This document shows, piece by piece, positions 40,430 through 50,536 of a stretch of 64,000 nucleotides of DNA. The translations under genes were made by a program, and so were the position numbers. The first letter of the stretch is position 1, and every line of letters begins with the position of its first letter. Under the pieces are notes generated by a model, which worked only from the letters and a program-made list of their open reading frames with translations, did no database searches and was not told the origin of the DNA. This stretch comes from Paenibacillus validus NBRC 15382. GTDB lineage: Bacteria > Bacillota > Bacilli > Paenibacillales > NBRC-103111. Location: positions 62,001 through 126,000 of the forward strand of contig NZ_BIMH01000002.1 in assembly GCF_004000985.1 (NCBI RefSeq), written 5' to 3'.

Positions 40430-42061
40430 ATGCCCAACAAAGGTTCTCGTCCCCCCTTATGGCTGGCGGTCATCGGTCTTCTGCTGTACTTCGGGCTATC
40501 TTATCTCGCCCCGCTGTTTCAGGACCACAACGATCTTGACGGGGAAGCGCAGGCGGCGCCTGCCATTAGTAAAGCGGAAGCGGCCGAACTCGCGATCGCC
40601 TTCGCCGATCACAAATTCGGGCTCTCGCCCGGCCGCACGGCGGATACGTTGTTTCAATCGAACACGGTTCGCAGCGGGTACATCCAGAAGGAAGGCTTGG
40701 AGGAAGAGTATCGAAAGCGGTTCGAGAAGCGTTATCCAATCGATTATTACGAAGTGGAAATCCGCGATGGGCAAGCCACCTATTACATCGGGGTCAACTT
40801 CAACAACCGTCAGGTGATCAGCTATAGCGCTTCGAAAGCGCCGACGGCCAAAACCGAAGCGCGGCCGGCGGCGGAAACGGATGCGTCCGCGATCGCCGTA
40901 AGCGCCGTCCGCGATATGGGCTTCGATCCGGCTGCGTTCACACTGGCTGGCAGCGCTGCGGACAAACGCCCGCCCGGCGAATTCGTATTCGTCAGCAAGA
41001 CGGAGCGGATCGGCGAAGCCCCGCTGGAGCTGCACGTGCAGACGGCGAACGGGCAAGCGGTGTCGTTCCGCCCGGCATTCCCGCCGCCGGAAAGCTTCAC
41101 GCTCTGGCAGCAGATGCAGGACGAGCGGTCCGCTCTGATGACGCGGATCAGCTTGTTCGCATCGCTGCTGATGGCGCTCGCCGCCTTGATCCTCGTCGTA
41201 CGGCAGCGCAAACAGATCGACTTCGCGCGCGGCGCGCTGCTGTCGATCGTGTTCCTGGCGATCTATGTGAGCAATAACTACAATCTGATGCCCGCCTTCC
41301 GTACGATGCACGGCAGCGGTCCTTCGGAGCCGGATGCGGTGTTGTACTTGTGGATCAGCAACATCTATGTGGCGCTGATGGCGTTGTCCTCTTACTTCGC
41401 CTTGGTTGCCGGAAGCCGGCTGACGCTTGACCGGGGCGAACGCCCGTGGGCCGTATGGCGTGATGCGGACTTCGGCGGGCAAGTGAAGCAGGCGATGAGC
41501 AGCGGATATGTGATCGCCCTGTTCATTCTCGGCATCCAGCAGGCGTTGTTCTTCGCCGCCACCGAGCTGTTCGACGTCTGGGCCGTGAACGACCCGACCG
41601 ATTCGGTGTACAATATGCTGCACCCCGAATGGTTTCCGCTGCTGGCCTGGTCTGCAGCCATCTCCGAGGAAGCCGTCTACCGGGTGCTCGGCGTGTCGCT
41701 TATGCTGAAGCTGACACGCCGTCCTTTCGTGGCGGTGCTTGTGCCTAGCGTTATCTGGGCGATGAGTCACACCCAGTACCCGGTATACCCGGTGTACACC
41801 CGGCTTGTAGAGGTGTCGGTCATCGGCATCGTGTTCGGTTACGCGTACTTGCGGTACGGCTTCCTGACCGCCCTGTTCGCCCACGCGGCGATGGACAGCA
41901 TCCTGATGGGCTTCTCGCTGATGTACAGCGGCGACGACAGGCAAGCCGCCGTCGGCCTCGCGTACTTCTTCGCGCCGGCTGTCGTCGGTTGGCTGCTGCA
42001 CAGGCTGCACGGGCGCTTCAGGCCTCGATCCCCGTCGAATCCGCCGCTGCGCCATCCGTAA
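40430..42061 (+). CDS. CPBP-family intramembrane metalloprotease
   Basis: A 543-residue membrane protein. The N-terminal half holds one membrane segment (about 10-30) and an extracellular region of about 200 residues with two short repeat-like domains. The C-terminal half has several helices and the CPBP (Rce1-like) motifs '[11 protein letters not shown]' (E-E-x3-R, about residue 412), 'AMSHTQYP' (about 445) and 'LFAHAAMDS' (about 483). Such proteins cleave or bind membrane substrates. ATG 40430 follows AAGGAG. The 3' end overlaps the uvrC 3' end by 44 bases on the other strand. Confidence 0.83.
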   Translation: MPNKGSRPPLWLAVIGLLLYFGLSYLAPLFQDHNDLDGEAQAAPAISKAEAAELAIAFADHKFGLSPGRTADTLFQSNTVRSGYIQKEGLEEEYRKRFEKRYPIDYYEVEIRDGQATYYIGVNFNNRQVISYSASKAPTAKTEARPAAETDASAIAVSAVRDMGFDPAAFTLAGSAADKRPPGEFVFVSKTERIGEAPLELHVQTANGQAVSFRPAFPPPESFTLWQQMQDERSALMTRISLFASLLMALAALILVVRQRKQIDFARGALLSIVFLAIYVSNNYNLMPAFRTMHGSGPSEPDAVLYLWISNIYVALMALSSYFALVAGSRLTLDRGERPWAVWRDADFGGQVKQAMSSGYVIALFILGIQQALFFAATELFDVWAVNDPTDSVYNMLHPEWFPLLAWSAAISEEAVYRVLGVSLMLKLTRRPFVAVLVPSVIWAMSHTQYPVYPVYTRLVEVSVIGIVFGYAYLRYGFLTALFAHAAMDSILMGFSLMYSGDDRQAAVGLAYFFAPAVVGWLLHRLHGRFRPRSPSNPPLRHP

Positions 42062-44030
42062 TCGGGTCGGCGCTATCGCTTGCGCCGGGCCCGGCTTCGG
42101 CTCCTTCGGCGGGGCGGTTCAAGGAAGCGAGAATGTGCTGCGCCAGCTTTTCCCCGATACCGAGAGGCTTGAAGTCTTCGACTTGAGCCTCTTTTATTTT
42201 TTTCAACGAGCCGAAGTGCTTCAAGAGCGCCTTGCGCCGCTTCTCGCCGATGCCCGTGATCGAATCGAGCGTCGATACGGTCATCGACTTGGCGCGCGTC
42301 TCGCGGTGGAACGTGATGGCGAAGCGATGCACCTCGTCCTGGATGCGCTGCAGCAAATAAAATTCCTGACTGTCGCGCGGCAATGGCACCACTTCGGGCG
42401 GATCGCCCATTAACAGCTGGGCCGTCTTGTGCTTGGCGTCTTTGACCAGACCGCATACCGGCAAATGCAAACCGAGCTCGTTCTCGAGCACGTCCACTGC
42501 AGCCGCCAGATGGCCCCTGCCGCCGTCGATGACGATCAGGTCGGGCATCTTCAGTCCTTCCTTCAACACACGCTCGTAGCGGCGTCTGACGACCTCACGC
42601 ATCGTCTCGTAATCGTCCGGTCCCTGCACCGTCTTGATTTTGTACTTGCGGTATTCCTTGCGGTCCGGCTTGCCGTCCGTGAACACGACCATCGCCGACA
42701 CCGGGTCGCTTCCCTGGATGTTCGAGTTGTCGAACGCTTCGATGCGATGGATCGTGCCCGTACCGAGGTATTGGCCCAAATTTTCAACGGCCTTGATCGT
42801 CCGCTCGGCATCCCGTTCGATCAGCTTAAACTTCTCTTCAAGCGCCACGCGCGCGTTGTCGCTCGCCATCTCAACCATGTTCTTCTTCAAGCCGCGGCGG
42901 GGCATATGCACCCGCACCTTCAGCCAGCTTTCGAGCGCATCCTTGACGTCGGATTTCGTCTCGGCCGCGGCCGTCTCCTCCGGCACAGGCGTTCCCTGCT
43001 CCGCATCTGCGCCCGCCGCAGGCGTCTCCACAGCGGCCGGACGTTCCTCCGCCGGATTCGGCGGCAGGAAAATTTCCTTCGGCAGCGCCGGGTTATCGCT
43101 GTAATACTGGGTCACGAACGAGGTGAAATCGTCATACGCTTCGCCATAGTAAGGGAACATCGTCGCATGCCGCTCGATAAGCTTCCCTTGGCGCATATAT
43201 AGAATCTGGACACACATCCACCCTTTGTCGACGGCAAAACCGAATACGTCGCGGTCCATCTTATCGTTCGTCGTAATCTTCTGCTTCTCCATGACGGCGT
43301 CGATGTGCACAATTTGATCCCGCAGCTCCTTGGCCCGTTCGAAGTTCAGCTCCTCGGCCGCTTCCTGCATTTTGCGCTTCAGGTCCTCCTTGATCTCGTC
43401 GTGGCCGCCGTTCAAAAAGCGCGCGATCTCCCCGACCATCTTATCGTACGTCTCCTGCTCGACCTCGAACTCACAGGGTGCGATACACTGGCCCAAGTGG
43501 TAGTACAGGCATACCTTATCCGGCAGCGTATTGCACTTGCGCAGCGGGTACAACCGGTCCAGCAGCTTCTTCGTTTCCTGAGCGGCGTACGCATTCGGAT
43601 ACGGGCCGAAATATTTCGCCTTGTCCTTATGCACCCGCCGCGTCACTTCGAGCTTCGGATGCCGCTCGTGCGTAATTTTTATATAGGGAAAAGATTTATC
43701 GTCCTTCAGGAGTACATTGTACCTCGGGACGTACTTCTTGATCAGATTGCACTCCAGGATGAGCGCTTCCATGTTGCTGGCGGTCACGATATATTCGAAA
43801 TCGACGATTTCGCTCACCAGCAGCTGCGTCTTCGCCGTATGACTGCCCGTAAAATAAGTCCTCAGCCGGTTGCGCAATATTTTCGCTTTGCCGACATAAA
43901 TGATCGTGCCTTCGCGGTTCTTCATCAAGTAACAGCCCGGCAGCTCCGGAACGAGCGAAAGCTTCGTTTTGATCGCTTCCAGCGTCTTCTTCCGGTCCTG
44001 CGGATTCCATTCCCCATGCGTGTCCGACAT
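42018..44030 (-). CDS. uvrC: Excinuclease ABC subunit C
   Basis: A 670-residue nuclease of nucleotide-excision repair. Order: GIY-YIG domain for the 3' cut ('[20 protein letters not shown]', about residues 29-48), Cys-containing linker, UVR motif ('[13 protein letters not shown]'), RNase H-like domain for the 5' cut ('[20 protein letters not shown]'), and helix-hairpin-helix pairs ('[20 protein letters not shown]'). An Ala/Glu/Pro-rich insert of about 35 residues lies in the linker, and the C-terminus ends in an acidic, Ala-rich tail, which is the part overlapping the CPBP gene. ATG 44030 has AAAGGAGAG upstream. Confidence 0.95.
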   Translation of the reverse strand: MSDTHGEWNPQDRKKTLEAIKTKLSLVPELPGCYLMKNREGTIIYVGKAKILRNRLRTYFTGSHTAKTQLLVSEIVDFEYIVTASNMEALILECNLIKKYVPRYNVLLKDDKSFPYIKITHERHPKLEVTRRVHKDKAKYFGPYPNAYAAQETKKLLDRLYPLRKCNTLPDKVCLYYHLGQCIAPCEFEVEQETYDKMVGEIARFLNGGHDEIKEDLKRKMQEAAEELNFERAKELRDQIVHIDAVMEKQKITTNDKMDRDVFGFAVDKGWMCVQILYMRQGKLIERHATMFPYYGEAYDDFTSFVTQYYSDNPALPKEIFLPPNPAEERPAAVETPAAGADAEQGTPVPEETAAAETKSDVKDALESWLKVRVHMPRRGLKKNMVEMASDNARVALEEKFKLIERDAERTIKAVENLGQYLGTGTIHRIEAFDNSNIQGSDPVSAMVVFTDGKPDRKEYRKYKIKTVQGPDDYETMREVVRRRYERVLKEGLKMPDLIVIDGGRGHLAAAVDVLENELGLHLPVCGLVKDAKHKTAQLLMGDPPEVVPLPRDSQEFYLLQRIQDEVHRFAITFHRETRAKSMTVSTLDSITGIGEKRRKALLKHFGSLKKIKEAQVEDFKPLGIGEKLAQHILASLNRPAEGAEAGPGASDSADPITDGAAADSTGIEA

Positions 44031-44055
44031 GCCCTTCTCTCCTTTCGCAGGCAAC

Positions 44056-44096
44056 AAAAAAAGCTCTTTTTCAGCATAGCAGAAAAAGAGCTTTTT
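44056..44096. terminator. Terminator after trxA
   Basis: AAAAAGCTCTTTTTC (44058-44072) pairs with GAAAAAGAGCTTTTT (44082-44096), with a run of T on the minus strand. It separates trxA from uvrC, so uvrC needs its own promoter or readthrough. Confidence 0.88.
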
Positions 44097-44121
44097 CTCA
44101 CGTCATCGTCAGACTGCCAAA

Positions 44122-44439
44122 TTATTGATGGCGGCCCAATACGTTCTTCAACGCGTCTTTCGATTGGAAGCCGACGACCTTGTCCACCGGTTGACCGTCT
44201 TTGAAGACGATCAAGGTCGGGATACTCATAACGCCAAAGCGCGAAGCGGATTCCGGATTGTCGTCCACGTTCACCTTCGCGATCTTCACGTTGTCGCCGA
44301 GTTCTTTATCCAGCTCTTCCAGGACCGGAGCGATCATTTTGCAAGGACCGCACCAGGGAGCCCAGAAATCTACGAGAACCGTACCGGATCCTTCCACTTC
44401 ACCGGTGAAGGATTGATCAGTCACATTTACAATAGCCAT
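44122..44439 (-). CDS. trxA: Thioredoxin
   Basis: A 105-residue classical thioredoxin with 'VLVDFWAPWCGPCKMIAPVL' (active Cys30 and Cys33) and the cis-Pro motif 'MSIPTLIVFKDG'. It reduces cytoplasmic disulfides. ATG 44439 has AGGAG upstream; an in-frame extension of 20 codons is not conserved-looking. It is followed by a terminator before uvrC. Confidence 0.96.
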   Translation of the reverse strand: MAIVNVTDQSFTGEVEGSGTVLVDFWAPWCGPCKMIAPVLEELDKELGDNVKIAKVNVDDNPESASRFGVMSIPTLIVFKDGQPVDKVVGFQSKDALKNVLGRHQ

Positions 44440-44668
44440 GATGGGAATTCTCCTTTCGCGGATAATGTCAACATGTAAAGTATACCACATTGCTTTCACT
44501 TTTCAACCGAACCAAAGTTTGCATAATTGTCACTTTCGCATCCTTTACAATCATCTGCGAAGTTGGGTATACTAAGCCTATATAATTACGATAAGTCTCG
44601 CGGTGTGCGATCGGACGTTCCTGAAGAGCCCTTCTTCGGGCCGCACGAAGCGACAAGGAGGAACTGAA

Positions 44669-44818
44669 ATGAGTAACGATCCGAAACATCCGGAATTGCA
44701 CGTATATGAAGAAGAGCGCAATGACTTGATCGATGTCGCGTTGGGCTTCGGGGTTTTCTTCGGCGTTTTGTTTTTAATCGCGATCGTAGCCACAGTCATC
44801 ACGCTGGTTGCGAAGTAA
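44669..44818 (+). CDS. YqzM-like small membrane protein
   Basis: A 49-residue protein: a polar N-terminus ('MSNDPKHPELHVYEEERNDL') and one C-terminal membrane helix with 'DVALGFGVFFGVLFLIAIVA'. Length and layout resemble Bacillus YqzM. ATG 44669 follows AAGGAGG, much better than an in-frame start 22 codons earlier. A terminator follows. The function is unknown; YqzM-like proteins are common in spore formers. Confidence 0.7.
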   Translation: MSNDPKHPELHVYEEERNDLIDVALGFGVFFGVLFLIAIVATVITLVAK

Positions 44819-44833
44819 CGATTGGGTAAGGCG

Positions 44834-44870
44834 ATACCTGCTGCCGGATGAGGCAGGCAGGTATTTTTTT
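44834..44870 (+). terminator. Terminator after the yqzM-like gene
   Basis: ATACCTGC (44834-44841) pairs with GCAGGTAT (44857-44864), with an inner TGCC/GGCA stem, followed by seven T. Confidence 0.88.
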
Positions 44871-44963
44871 GTGCGCGAGGCCCGTCCGCGGTCTGTGCGC
44901 GGCTCGTGCACAAGGGTTTGTGCGTGCGGTCCTTGCCGCGCCCCGTACTCCCTGCCTATTCCT

Positions 44964-45917
44964 TTATTTCGATCCCCGCTTGTTATACCCGTTCACCATC
45001 ACCACATCGACGAAAGGCCGAATCCGGTCCATAATGCGCCGGCCCTTATACTCCTCGTCCCCGTCCTTGCTCGTAAAGCTGAAATGCTTCTCCAGCGCGT
45101 CCAGATCGTGATTCGACGTGAAGAACGTCGGCTTCCGGTTCATCCGGTAGTTCAGAATCGCACCCATCACATGATCGCGCAGCCACGGATTTAAATTCTC
45201 CGCGCCGATGTCGTCGAACACGAGCAGGTCGGTTTCTTTCAGGATGTCGATCGTTTCCTTCAGCTTCAGCGGGTCCTGGAACATCGACTTCAAATCCTCG
45301 GCAAAATCCGGCATATACACAATTGCGCCGGTATAGCCGTCCTTCGCCAGCTCGTAGAGCATGTAACACATCAGGAACGTCTTCCCGGTGCCGAAATGGC
45401 CGGCCAAGTACAAGCCCGTCTGCGGCAGCCCTTTCGTACGCACGTTCAAAATATAATCCATCACTTGCCCGACCGCTTCCTCCCGCTGCGGATCCTTGTC
45501 CAGAATCTCCAGCGACGAATACCCTTGGGAAAGCGCGCGTTCATCCACATAAAAGCTTCGGATCCGGCTGCGAACCGCATCCTGCATCGACTTCGCCAAA
45601 AACTTCTTGCACGCCACCTTATGATCGTAGACGCGCGTCCAGTCATCCCCCGGCTCCACCTGGAGCATCGTGTAATGGCCTTCGAGATCGTTCGGGCAGC
45701 GGTCAAGCCCCGGACAATTCGTACAATTATTGTATTCCTTCACATATTGATGCAGCTTGTTTAAATTCAGCTTGATCGTCTGGTTATCGAGCTGCGGATA
45801 CTTGCTCCGCAGCTTCACGATCAGCGGATCGGCCGCAACCTCGCGCAGCTTCTCTTCCGCTTGCTTCAACAGCTGCCGGCCCTGCGAGCCGCGCAGCAGC
45901 TCCCCTAGCGATTCCAA
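44964..45917 (-). CDS. dnaI: Primosomal protein DnaI (helicase loader)
   Basis: A 317-residue AAA+ helicase loader. The N-terminal zinc-binding region contains 'NNCTNCPGLDRCPNDLEGHY' (C65, C68, C74); the ATPase domain has Walker A 'GHFGTGKT' (173-180) and Walker B 'LLVFDDIGAE', with a C-terminal 'NYRMNRKPTFFTSNH' sensor region. It loads the DnaC (DnaB-type) helicase at oriC and restarted forks. ATG 45917 is accepted; it lies 69 bases after dnaB on the same strand, the standard Bacillales arrangement. Confidence 0.94.
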   Translation of the reverse strand: MESLGELLRGSQGRQLLKQAEEKLREVAADPLIVKLRSKYPQLDNQTIKLNLNKLHQYVKEYNNCTNCPGLDRCPNDLEGHYTMLQVEPGDDWTRVYDHKVACKKFLAKSMQDAVRSRIRSFYVDERALSQGYSSLEILDKDPQREEAVGQVMDYILNVRTKGLPQTGLYLAGHFGTGKTFLMCYMLYELAKDGYTGAIVYMPDFAEDLKSMFQDPLKLKETIDILKETDLLVFDDIGAENLNPWLRDHVMGAILNYRMNRKPTFFTSNHDLDALEKHFSFTSKDGDEEYKGRRIMDRIRPFVDVVMVNGYNKRGSK

Positions 45918-45986
45918 CGCGAAGCACCTCCCCCATGAAGTACCTGTTTCTCTTCTCCGGTTCTCTCACTCAGTCCCCGGCAGCCG

Positions 45987-47498
45987 CTACCTTTGTCCGT
46001 CCAGCTGCTGCGCTTTCCGGCGCAGCGCCTCCCGCTCCTCATCCGAACGCGGCTTGCTCGGGGCCGAATCCGGCACGATCGGAATGAGCGGCTTCTGCCT
46101 TGCGCCGCCACGGCCGGACTTGGCCGTACCTCCGCTGCCTCCGCGATAGGCGCCCTGCGTGCCCTGAGCCGTTTTTTTCTCGCTGTACGCCATCTGCTCG
46201 CGCACGTAACGAACGGCTTGCTCGAACGATCCGACCTGTTTCCCCAGCATGTCGGTGACGATCGCTTCCATATATTTTTTCGACCAGGAACGTTTGGTGA
46301 CATAAATATAATGAATAAGGACGTTGATCACTTCTTCATGCAAACCGTAATTCAGCTCGACCTTCGCCAGCGTATCGAGCAGCCCGTCCGGCACCGTGCC
46401 TTTAGAAAAAATTTTCTCCAGCAAAAACATGTACGGCTCGTTCCGCAAAATGTAATTATACTGATGCTGGTTGCACTCTCCTTGAAACAAATCCGGCACG
46501 TCCAGGTAAAATTCCATCTCGACCGGCTTATCCTTCGAAACGGCCCCTTCCACCTTCTCTTCGCCTTCCGCATCGGCCTTGCCGGGCAGCTTGGCCATCC
46601 ACCTTACCCTATCTTCCGTTCGTTTCTTATCTTGACGGAATACTTGGTTCGCTTTATGCTGCAGCAGCTCGAGCGCGAGCGTGCCCGCTTCGTCGAATAC
46701 GCCGTCCTCGTCCAGCAGCCGGCAGATGTCGGTTAGGTAGAGGCTGTACTTTTTCGCTACGAAATTGATCGTCGCCATCTGCTCGGGCTCGTATTTCAAC
46801 CGCTCGACATATTCCCGGTTGAACGACTCCCTCGGAAAATGCATGATGATTTCCGCATACGTGAACCCTTTGTACGTCACTTCCGGCTTCGTCTGGTCAG
46901 TCGTGGCTGCGGCCGATTCGAAGAAAGCCTGCTCCAGCTCCTGATCGACGACCTGCGTGTTTAGCCGGAACAGCTCGTAGAACGGTACCGATAAATTTTC
47001 GGCGTTCGCCTGCTTCAGCTCGTCCGCTTCGGGCAGCATAAATTCGTCCCGCAGCGCAAAAACGGCATACTTTCCGACTTTATCGCGAAGCAGCAGCGTG
47101 AGATGGTGGTTTTTGAAAAACTCCCCCGGCGTCAGCGGTTCGAACAGCTGATACTCGTACAAATAGTCCTCCGAAGCGGCCGCAAAGCGGCGTGACGTGC
47201 GAAGCAGACCGACCGCCTCCAGCTTGGAGGTTTGCTCGATAAACCATTTACGCCCGCGCTCTCCGCCCTCGATCTCCATCGTCAGAAACAGCTTCCGCTG
47301 CTGCTCGATCGGCGAGAAGCCCACTTGATCGGCAGGCAGCTGGTGATACAATGTATAATAAACGCTAAGGGCAAAAGCGCCGACCATCGGCTGGTACATC
47401 GAGGTCAGCACCTTGTAATCGAGACTGCTTAAGGCAAAGTCGCGGTTAACGACAAACCGGTGATACTCGGAAAAGTGAAGCATATTCGTAATTCGCAT
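45987..47498 (-). CDS. dnaB: Replication initiation and membrane attachment protein DnaB
   Basis: A 503-residue Bacillales DnaB (not the helicase), with N-terminal winged-helix/DDBH1 region ('LSSLDYKVLTSMYQPMVGAF') and C-terminal DDBH2 region ('LNYGLHEEVINVLIHYIYVT'), followed by a low-complexity Gly/Ala/Arg tail ('GAYRGGSGGTAKSGRGGARQ'). It works with DnaD and DnaI in helicase loading and attaches the origin to the membrane. Two internal acidic linkers are longer than in B. subtilis. ATG 47498 has GGAG upstream. nrdR, often its neighbour, is not here. Confidence 0.92.
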   Translation of the reverse strand: MRITNMLHFSEYHRFVVNRDFALSSLDYKVLTSMYQPMVGAFALSVYYTLYHQLPADQVGFSPIEQQRKLFLTMEIEGGERGRKWFIEQTSKLEAVGLLRTSRRFAAASEDYLYEYQLFEPLTPGEFFKNHHLTLLLRDKVGKYAVFALRDEFMLPEADELKQANAENLSVPFYELFRLNTQVVDQELEQAFFESAAATTDQTKPEVTYKGFTYAEIIMHFPRESFNREYVERLKYEPEQMATINFVAKKYSLYLTDICRLLDEDGVFDEAGTLALELLQHKANQVFRQDKKRTEDRVRWMAKLPGKADAEGEEKVEGAVSKDKPVEMEFYLDVPDLFQGECNQHQYNYILRNEPYMFLLEKIFSKGTVPDGLLDTLAKVELNYGLHEEVINVLIHYIYVTKRSWSKKYMEAIVTDMLGKQVGSFEQAVRYVREQMAYSEKKTAQGTQGAYRGGSGGTAKSGRGGARQKPLIPIVPDSAPSKPRSDEEREALRRKAQQLDGQR

Positions 47499-47569
47499 GC
47501 ATACAAAACTCCATCCGTGTTGCTAAAGTCTTAATCTTCATTTTACCACAGCAATCGACAACGGTGTAG

Positions 47570-47607
47570 AAGAAAAAGAAGGCTTCGCCGGCGTACCGGG
47601 AGCCTTC
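47570..47607 (-). terminator. Terminator after yuiB
   Basis: GAAGGCT and AGCCTTC arms (47578-47607) with an inner CCGG pairing, followed on the minus strand by TTTTTCTTC. Confidence 0.75.
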
Positions 47608-47617
47608 CTCCGTTTCC

Positions 47618-47902
47618 TCAGAACATCTTGAAGCCTTTCTGACGCAGCGACTTGATCGTCGAACCGCTCAGGATGGCGCCCGCCAATCCGCCTAATGCCG
47701 AGATATAATCGACAAACGTATACTCGGCGATATTTTGCGAAAGCGAGCCTGTCCCCCAACCCCAATACAACACAAGACCGATCACAAGTACGATATATCC
47801 GTAAATGGGAAACCAAGTCGTCTTCAGCAGCATGTTGAGAATAAACCCGATTCCGAAGAACAGCACGAACAGCAGCACGGTAGCGATAATCAATTGCAGC
47901 AA
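47618..47902 (-). CDS. yuiB: YuiB-family membrane protein
   Basis: A 94-residue membrane protein with three hydrophobic segments, starting 'MLQLIIATVLLFVLFFGIGF' and ending 'GAILSGSTIKSLRQKGFKMF', which matches the YuiB family. The start is TTG 47902, nine bases after AAGGAG; the long in-frame extension upstream is charged and unlike the family. The function is unknown. In Bacillales it is usually near the yuiA/yumB/yumC genes, and here it is about 1.4 kb from the NDH-2 gene. Confidence 0.8.
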   Translation of the reverse strand: MLQLIIATVLLFVLFFGIGFILNMLLKTTWFPIYGYIVLVIGLVLYWGWGTGSLSQNIAEYTFVDYISALGGLAGAILSGSTIKSLRQKGFKMF

Positions 47903-48115
47903 TGCAGACAACTCCTTCTTCTCATACCTTCGTCTACTTTCTATTATAATCAAAAGCGCAGGACGGTAAAGGGCGCCCTCGTCCCGGGAATGTGAACACT
48001 TTGTCACCGTTTAGCCCCCAGCCTTGGTGCATTTGCCCTTTCCCGCATCTTTAGCTACAATGAAACAAGCAAAAGAATCGAAGTGAAAATCAATATCATG
48101 AGGAGAGAGAGATCC

Positions 48116-48862
48116 ATGAGTGAAGCCGTACATACGTTGGAAGGCTGGTACTGCCTGCATGACTTCCGCGCCATCGATTGGAACGTCTGGAAAAGCTTGA
48201 CCGCGCAAGAAAGAAACCGCGCCGAGGACGAGCTGTTGTCCTTGCTGAAGCAATATCAGAGCACCGAGGATCAGAAGCTCGGAAGCACAGCGTTCTACTC
48301 CATCGTCGGGCAGAAAGCCGACTTCGTCTTCATGCACCTGCGCGAAACGCTGGAAGAGCTGAACGAGCTCGAGAACGAGTTTAACAAATCGATGTTCGCT
48401 CAAGTGACCATTCCGACCTATTCCTACGTATCGGTCGTCGAACTCGGCGGTTACATGGCCAAACCGGGTACGGATCCGATGCAGGATCCGGACATCGTCG
48501 CCCGCTTGAAGCCCATCCTGCCGAAAGCGAAGCACATCTGCTTCTATCCGATGAACAAGCGCCGTGAAGGCAACGATAACTGGTACATGCTCAGCACCGA
48601 AGAGCGCCGTTCCTTCATGCGCGGCCACGGCACGATCGGCCGCACGTACGCCGGCAAAGTCAAACAAATTATCGGCGGCTCCATCGGCCTCGACGATTGG
48701 GAATGGGGCGTCACGTTGTTCGCCGACGATGCGCTGCAGTTCAAGAAGATCGTCACCGAAATGCGCTTTGACGAAACGAGCGCCCGCTTTGGCGACTTCG
48801 GCGACTTCTACATCGGCAACCTGCTCGATACGGATAAGACTTCCGCCATGCTGAAGTTATAA
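48116..48862 (+). CDS. hemQ: Coproheme decarboxylase HemQ
   Basis: A 248-residue protein of the chlorite-dismutase fold, Bacillales HemQ type: 'HTLEGWYCLHDFRAIDW' at the start, 'SYVSVVELGGYM' around the decarboxylation-site Tyr, and 'HICFYPMNKRREGNDNWY' plus 'RGHGTIGRTYAGKVKQIIGG' with the likely heme-ligand His. It removes two propionate carboxyls from coproheme III to give heme b in the Gram-positive heme pathway. ATG 48116 with AGGAGAG is clear. Only this heme gene and ctaA are in the window. Confidence 0.95.
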   Translation: MSEAVHTLEGWYCLHDFRAIDWNVWKSLTAQERNRAEDELLSLLKQYQSTEDQKLGSTAFYSIVGQKADFVFMHLRETLEELNELENEFNKSMFAQVTIPTYSYVSVVELGGYMAKPGTDPMQDPDIVARLKPILPKAKHICFYPMNKRREGNDNWYMLSTEERRSFMRGHGTIGRTYAGKVKQIIGGSIGLDDWEWGVTLFADDALQFKKIVTEMRFDETSARFGDFGDFYIGNLLDTDKTSAMLKL

Positions 48863-48950
48863 GCCGGCGCCCCTTGGCGAAGCTCCGGGCCCCAGGCGCC
48901 GCCGCCGCGGGTTCGCCGCCCGGAGCTTGAGCTGCTTTCCCGGGTTACGC

Positions 48951-49002
48951 AAAAAAACCTTGCCCATACGGCTGCAGCAGCCGTGTCAGGCAAGGTTTTT
49001 TT
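48951..49002. terminator. Bidirectional terminator between hemQ and the 90-aa gene
   Basis: AAAAAAACCTTGCC pairs with GGCAAGGTTTTTTT around an inner CGGCTGC/GCAGCCG stem. It serves hemQ and the convergent NDH-2 operon. Confidence 0.93.
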
Positions 49003-49007
49003 GGCTT

Positions 49008-49280
49008 CTAGTCGTCGTCTTCCTCGGCAAGCTTCGCGAGTTCCTGCTCCAGCGCTTTGCGACGCAAATACTCCTCGGTATCGCGGTCGCGTTGACGAGA
49101 CTTCTCCTTCAACCGTTCAATGGCCGGCAGGATCAGAATGTCGATCTCCTTCTGAACCGTCGCCACCAGATCATAGCGGTCTTGCGTCTCCAGATAATGG
49201 CCGACATCGATCAAGGCGTTGTACCGGTCGAGCTCCTCGCGGGTCAGCAGCCCGCGAACCTGCACACTGCAGTGACGCAT
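49008..49280 (-). CDS. Hypothetical 90-aa charged helical protein
   Basis: A 90-residue protein with an N-terminal 'MRHCSVQVRGLLTREELDRY' and a long highly charged helix ('RLKEKSRQRDRDTEEYLRRK', C-terminal 'LAKLAEEDDD'), probably a coiled coil. Its ATG is three bases after the NDH-2 stop on the same strand, so the two are translationally linked. I do not recognise the family. Confidence 0.7.
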   Translation of the reverse strand: MRHCSVQVRGLLTREELDRYNALIDVGHYLETQDRYDLVATVQKEIDILILPAIERLKEKSRQRDRDTEEYLRRKALEQELAKLAEEDDD

Positions 49281-49283
49281 CGT

Positions 49284-50474
49284 TTAGAAACGGCCTTTCT
49301 TCAAGACGAGCGGGATGCCACCGATAATGTACAGGTAGCGAAGATCGATAACCTTCTTCATCACGGCCGCGACACCGCCTTTAATTTTGCGCGAGCCGAC
49401 GATGCCGATCGCTTCGCCGCGGCCGAGCGAGGCCACGGTGCCTTTCGGCTTGTACTCGAACTTCTGCAGCTCGGAATTGCGAATTTGCGCAACAAGATTG
49501 TGCGCGCACACTTCCGCCTGCTGCATCGAAATTTGCGCGGTCGGCGGATAAGGACGGCCTTCCGGACTCATCACGATCGAGCAATCGCCGAGCACGTAGA
49601 TGTTCTCATGGCCCGGGATGCGAAGCGTGTCGTCTACTTTGATGCGGCCGCGCATCGTTTCGAAACCGGCTTCCTCCAGCATGTGGTTGCCGCGGATACC
49701 GCCGGTCCAGATGATGGTGGCCGATTTGATCTCTTCGCCGGTCGCCAGAACGACGCCTTCCGGTGTGCATTCTTTAATCGCCGTGGCAATTTTGAACGTA
49801 ACGCCTTTGTTCTTCAGAACGTTCATCGCATACTCGACCAGTTCCGGGTCGAAGCCCGGCAAAGCTGTTGGAGCCGCTTCAATATTATAAATGTTCACGA
49901 GAGACGGATCGATGTCAAACTCCTTACAGAGCTCCGGAATGCGATCGGCCAGCTCGCCGACGAATTCAATGCCTGTGAAGCCTGCTCCGCCGACGACGAA
50001 TGTCAAGTAATCCGTACGGGAAGGCTCGCGCTTGAATTTGGCGAACTGATATTCGATATGCTCGCGAATGAAACGAACGCTGTTGATCGAGCGGATGTTC
50101 ATCGCGTATTCCTTCAAGCCGGGAATGCCGAACGTTTCCGGCTCCCCACCGAGACCGATAACCAGGTAGTCGTAGGACAACGTGCCTTCTTCGAGAATAA
50201 CTTTCTTCTCTTGCGGGCGAATTTGAACGACTGTCGATTTCACAAAATCGATTTTGAACTCGTCGATCAACTTTAAGATGCTGACACGTGCATTTTCCGG
50301 ATTATCCGTGCCGGCAGCCGGCATGTGCAGATGCGTGGTAATGTAATGGTAATCATGCTTATTTACCAGCGTTACGTCCGCCTCGTTATAGTTGAGTTCC
50401 TTCTGCAGCCGGATCGCCGTCACAATACCGCCGTAACCTGCACCCAAAATGACAATCCTTGGAATTCGACTCAT
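49284..50474 (-). CDS. ndh: Type II NADH:quinone oxidoreductase (NDH-2, YumB-like)
   Basis: A 396-residue single-subunit NDH-2 with two nucleotide-binding folds: FAD at 'PRIVILGAGYGGIVTAIRLQ' and NADH at 'FVVGGAGFTGIEFVGEL', and the conserved 'YVLGDCSIVMSPEGRPYPPT' and 'AQISMQQAEVCAHN' motifs. The C-terminal segment anchors it to the membrane. It passes electrons from NADH to menaquinone without pumping protons. ATG 50474 is accepted. A Rex-like site lies 63-80 bases upstream, consistent with NADH-responsive repression. Confidence 0.93.
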   Translation of the reverse strand: MSRIPRIVILGAGYGGIVTAIRLQKELNYNEADVTLVNKHDYHYITTHLHMPAAGTDNPENARVSILKLIDEFKIDFVKSTVVQIRPQEKKVILEEGTLSYDYLVIGLGGEPETFGIPGLKEYAMNIRSINSVRFIREHIEYQFAKFKREPSRTDYLTFVVGGAGFTGIEFVGELADRIPELCKEFDIDPSLVNIYNIEAAPTALPGFDPELVEYAMNVLKNKGVTFKIATAIKECTPEGVVLATGEEIKSATIIWTGGIRGNHMLEEAGFETMRGRIKVDDTLRIPGHENIYVLGDCSIVMSPEGRPYPPTAQISMQQAEVCAHNLVAQIRNSELQKFEYKPKGTVASLGRGEAIGIVGSRKIKGGVAAVMKKVIDLRYLYIIGGIPLVLKKGRF

Positions 50475-50536
50475 GGCTCTATCCCTTCCATCCTCGCGTA
50501 TTTTCTATATTTCTTTATAAGTTTGACCAAAATTCT

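Noticed and set aside
40496-42055. A 519-codon frame antisense to the CPBP gene
   Set aside because: Arg/His/Gln-rich shadow typical of GC-rich codon third positions. The plus-strand gene has a signal-like N-terminus, membrane helices and protease motifs.
48927-50276. A 449-codon frame antisense to ndh
   Set aside because: Shadow of the NDH-2 gene; low-complexity composition and no ribosome site.
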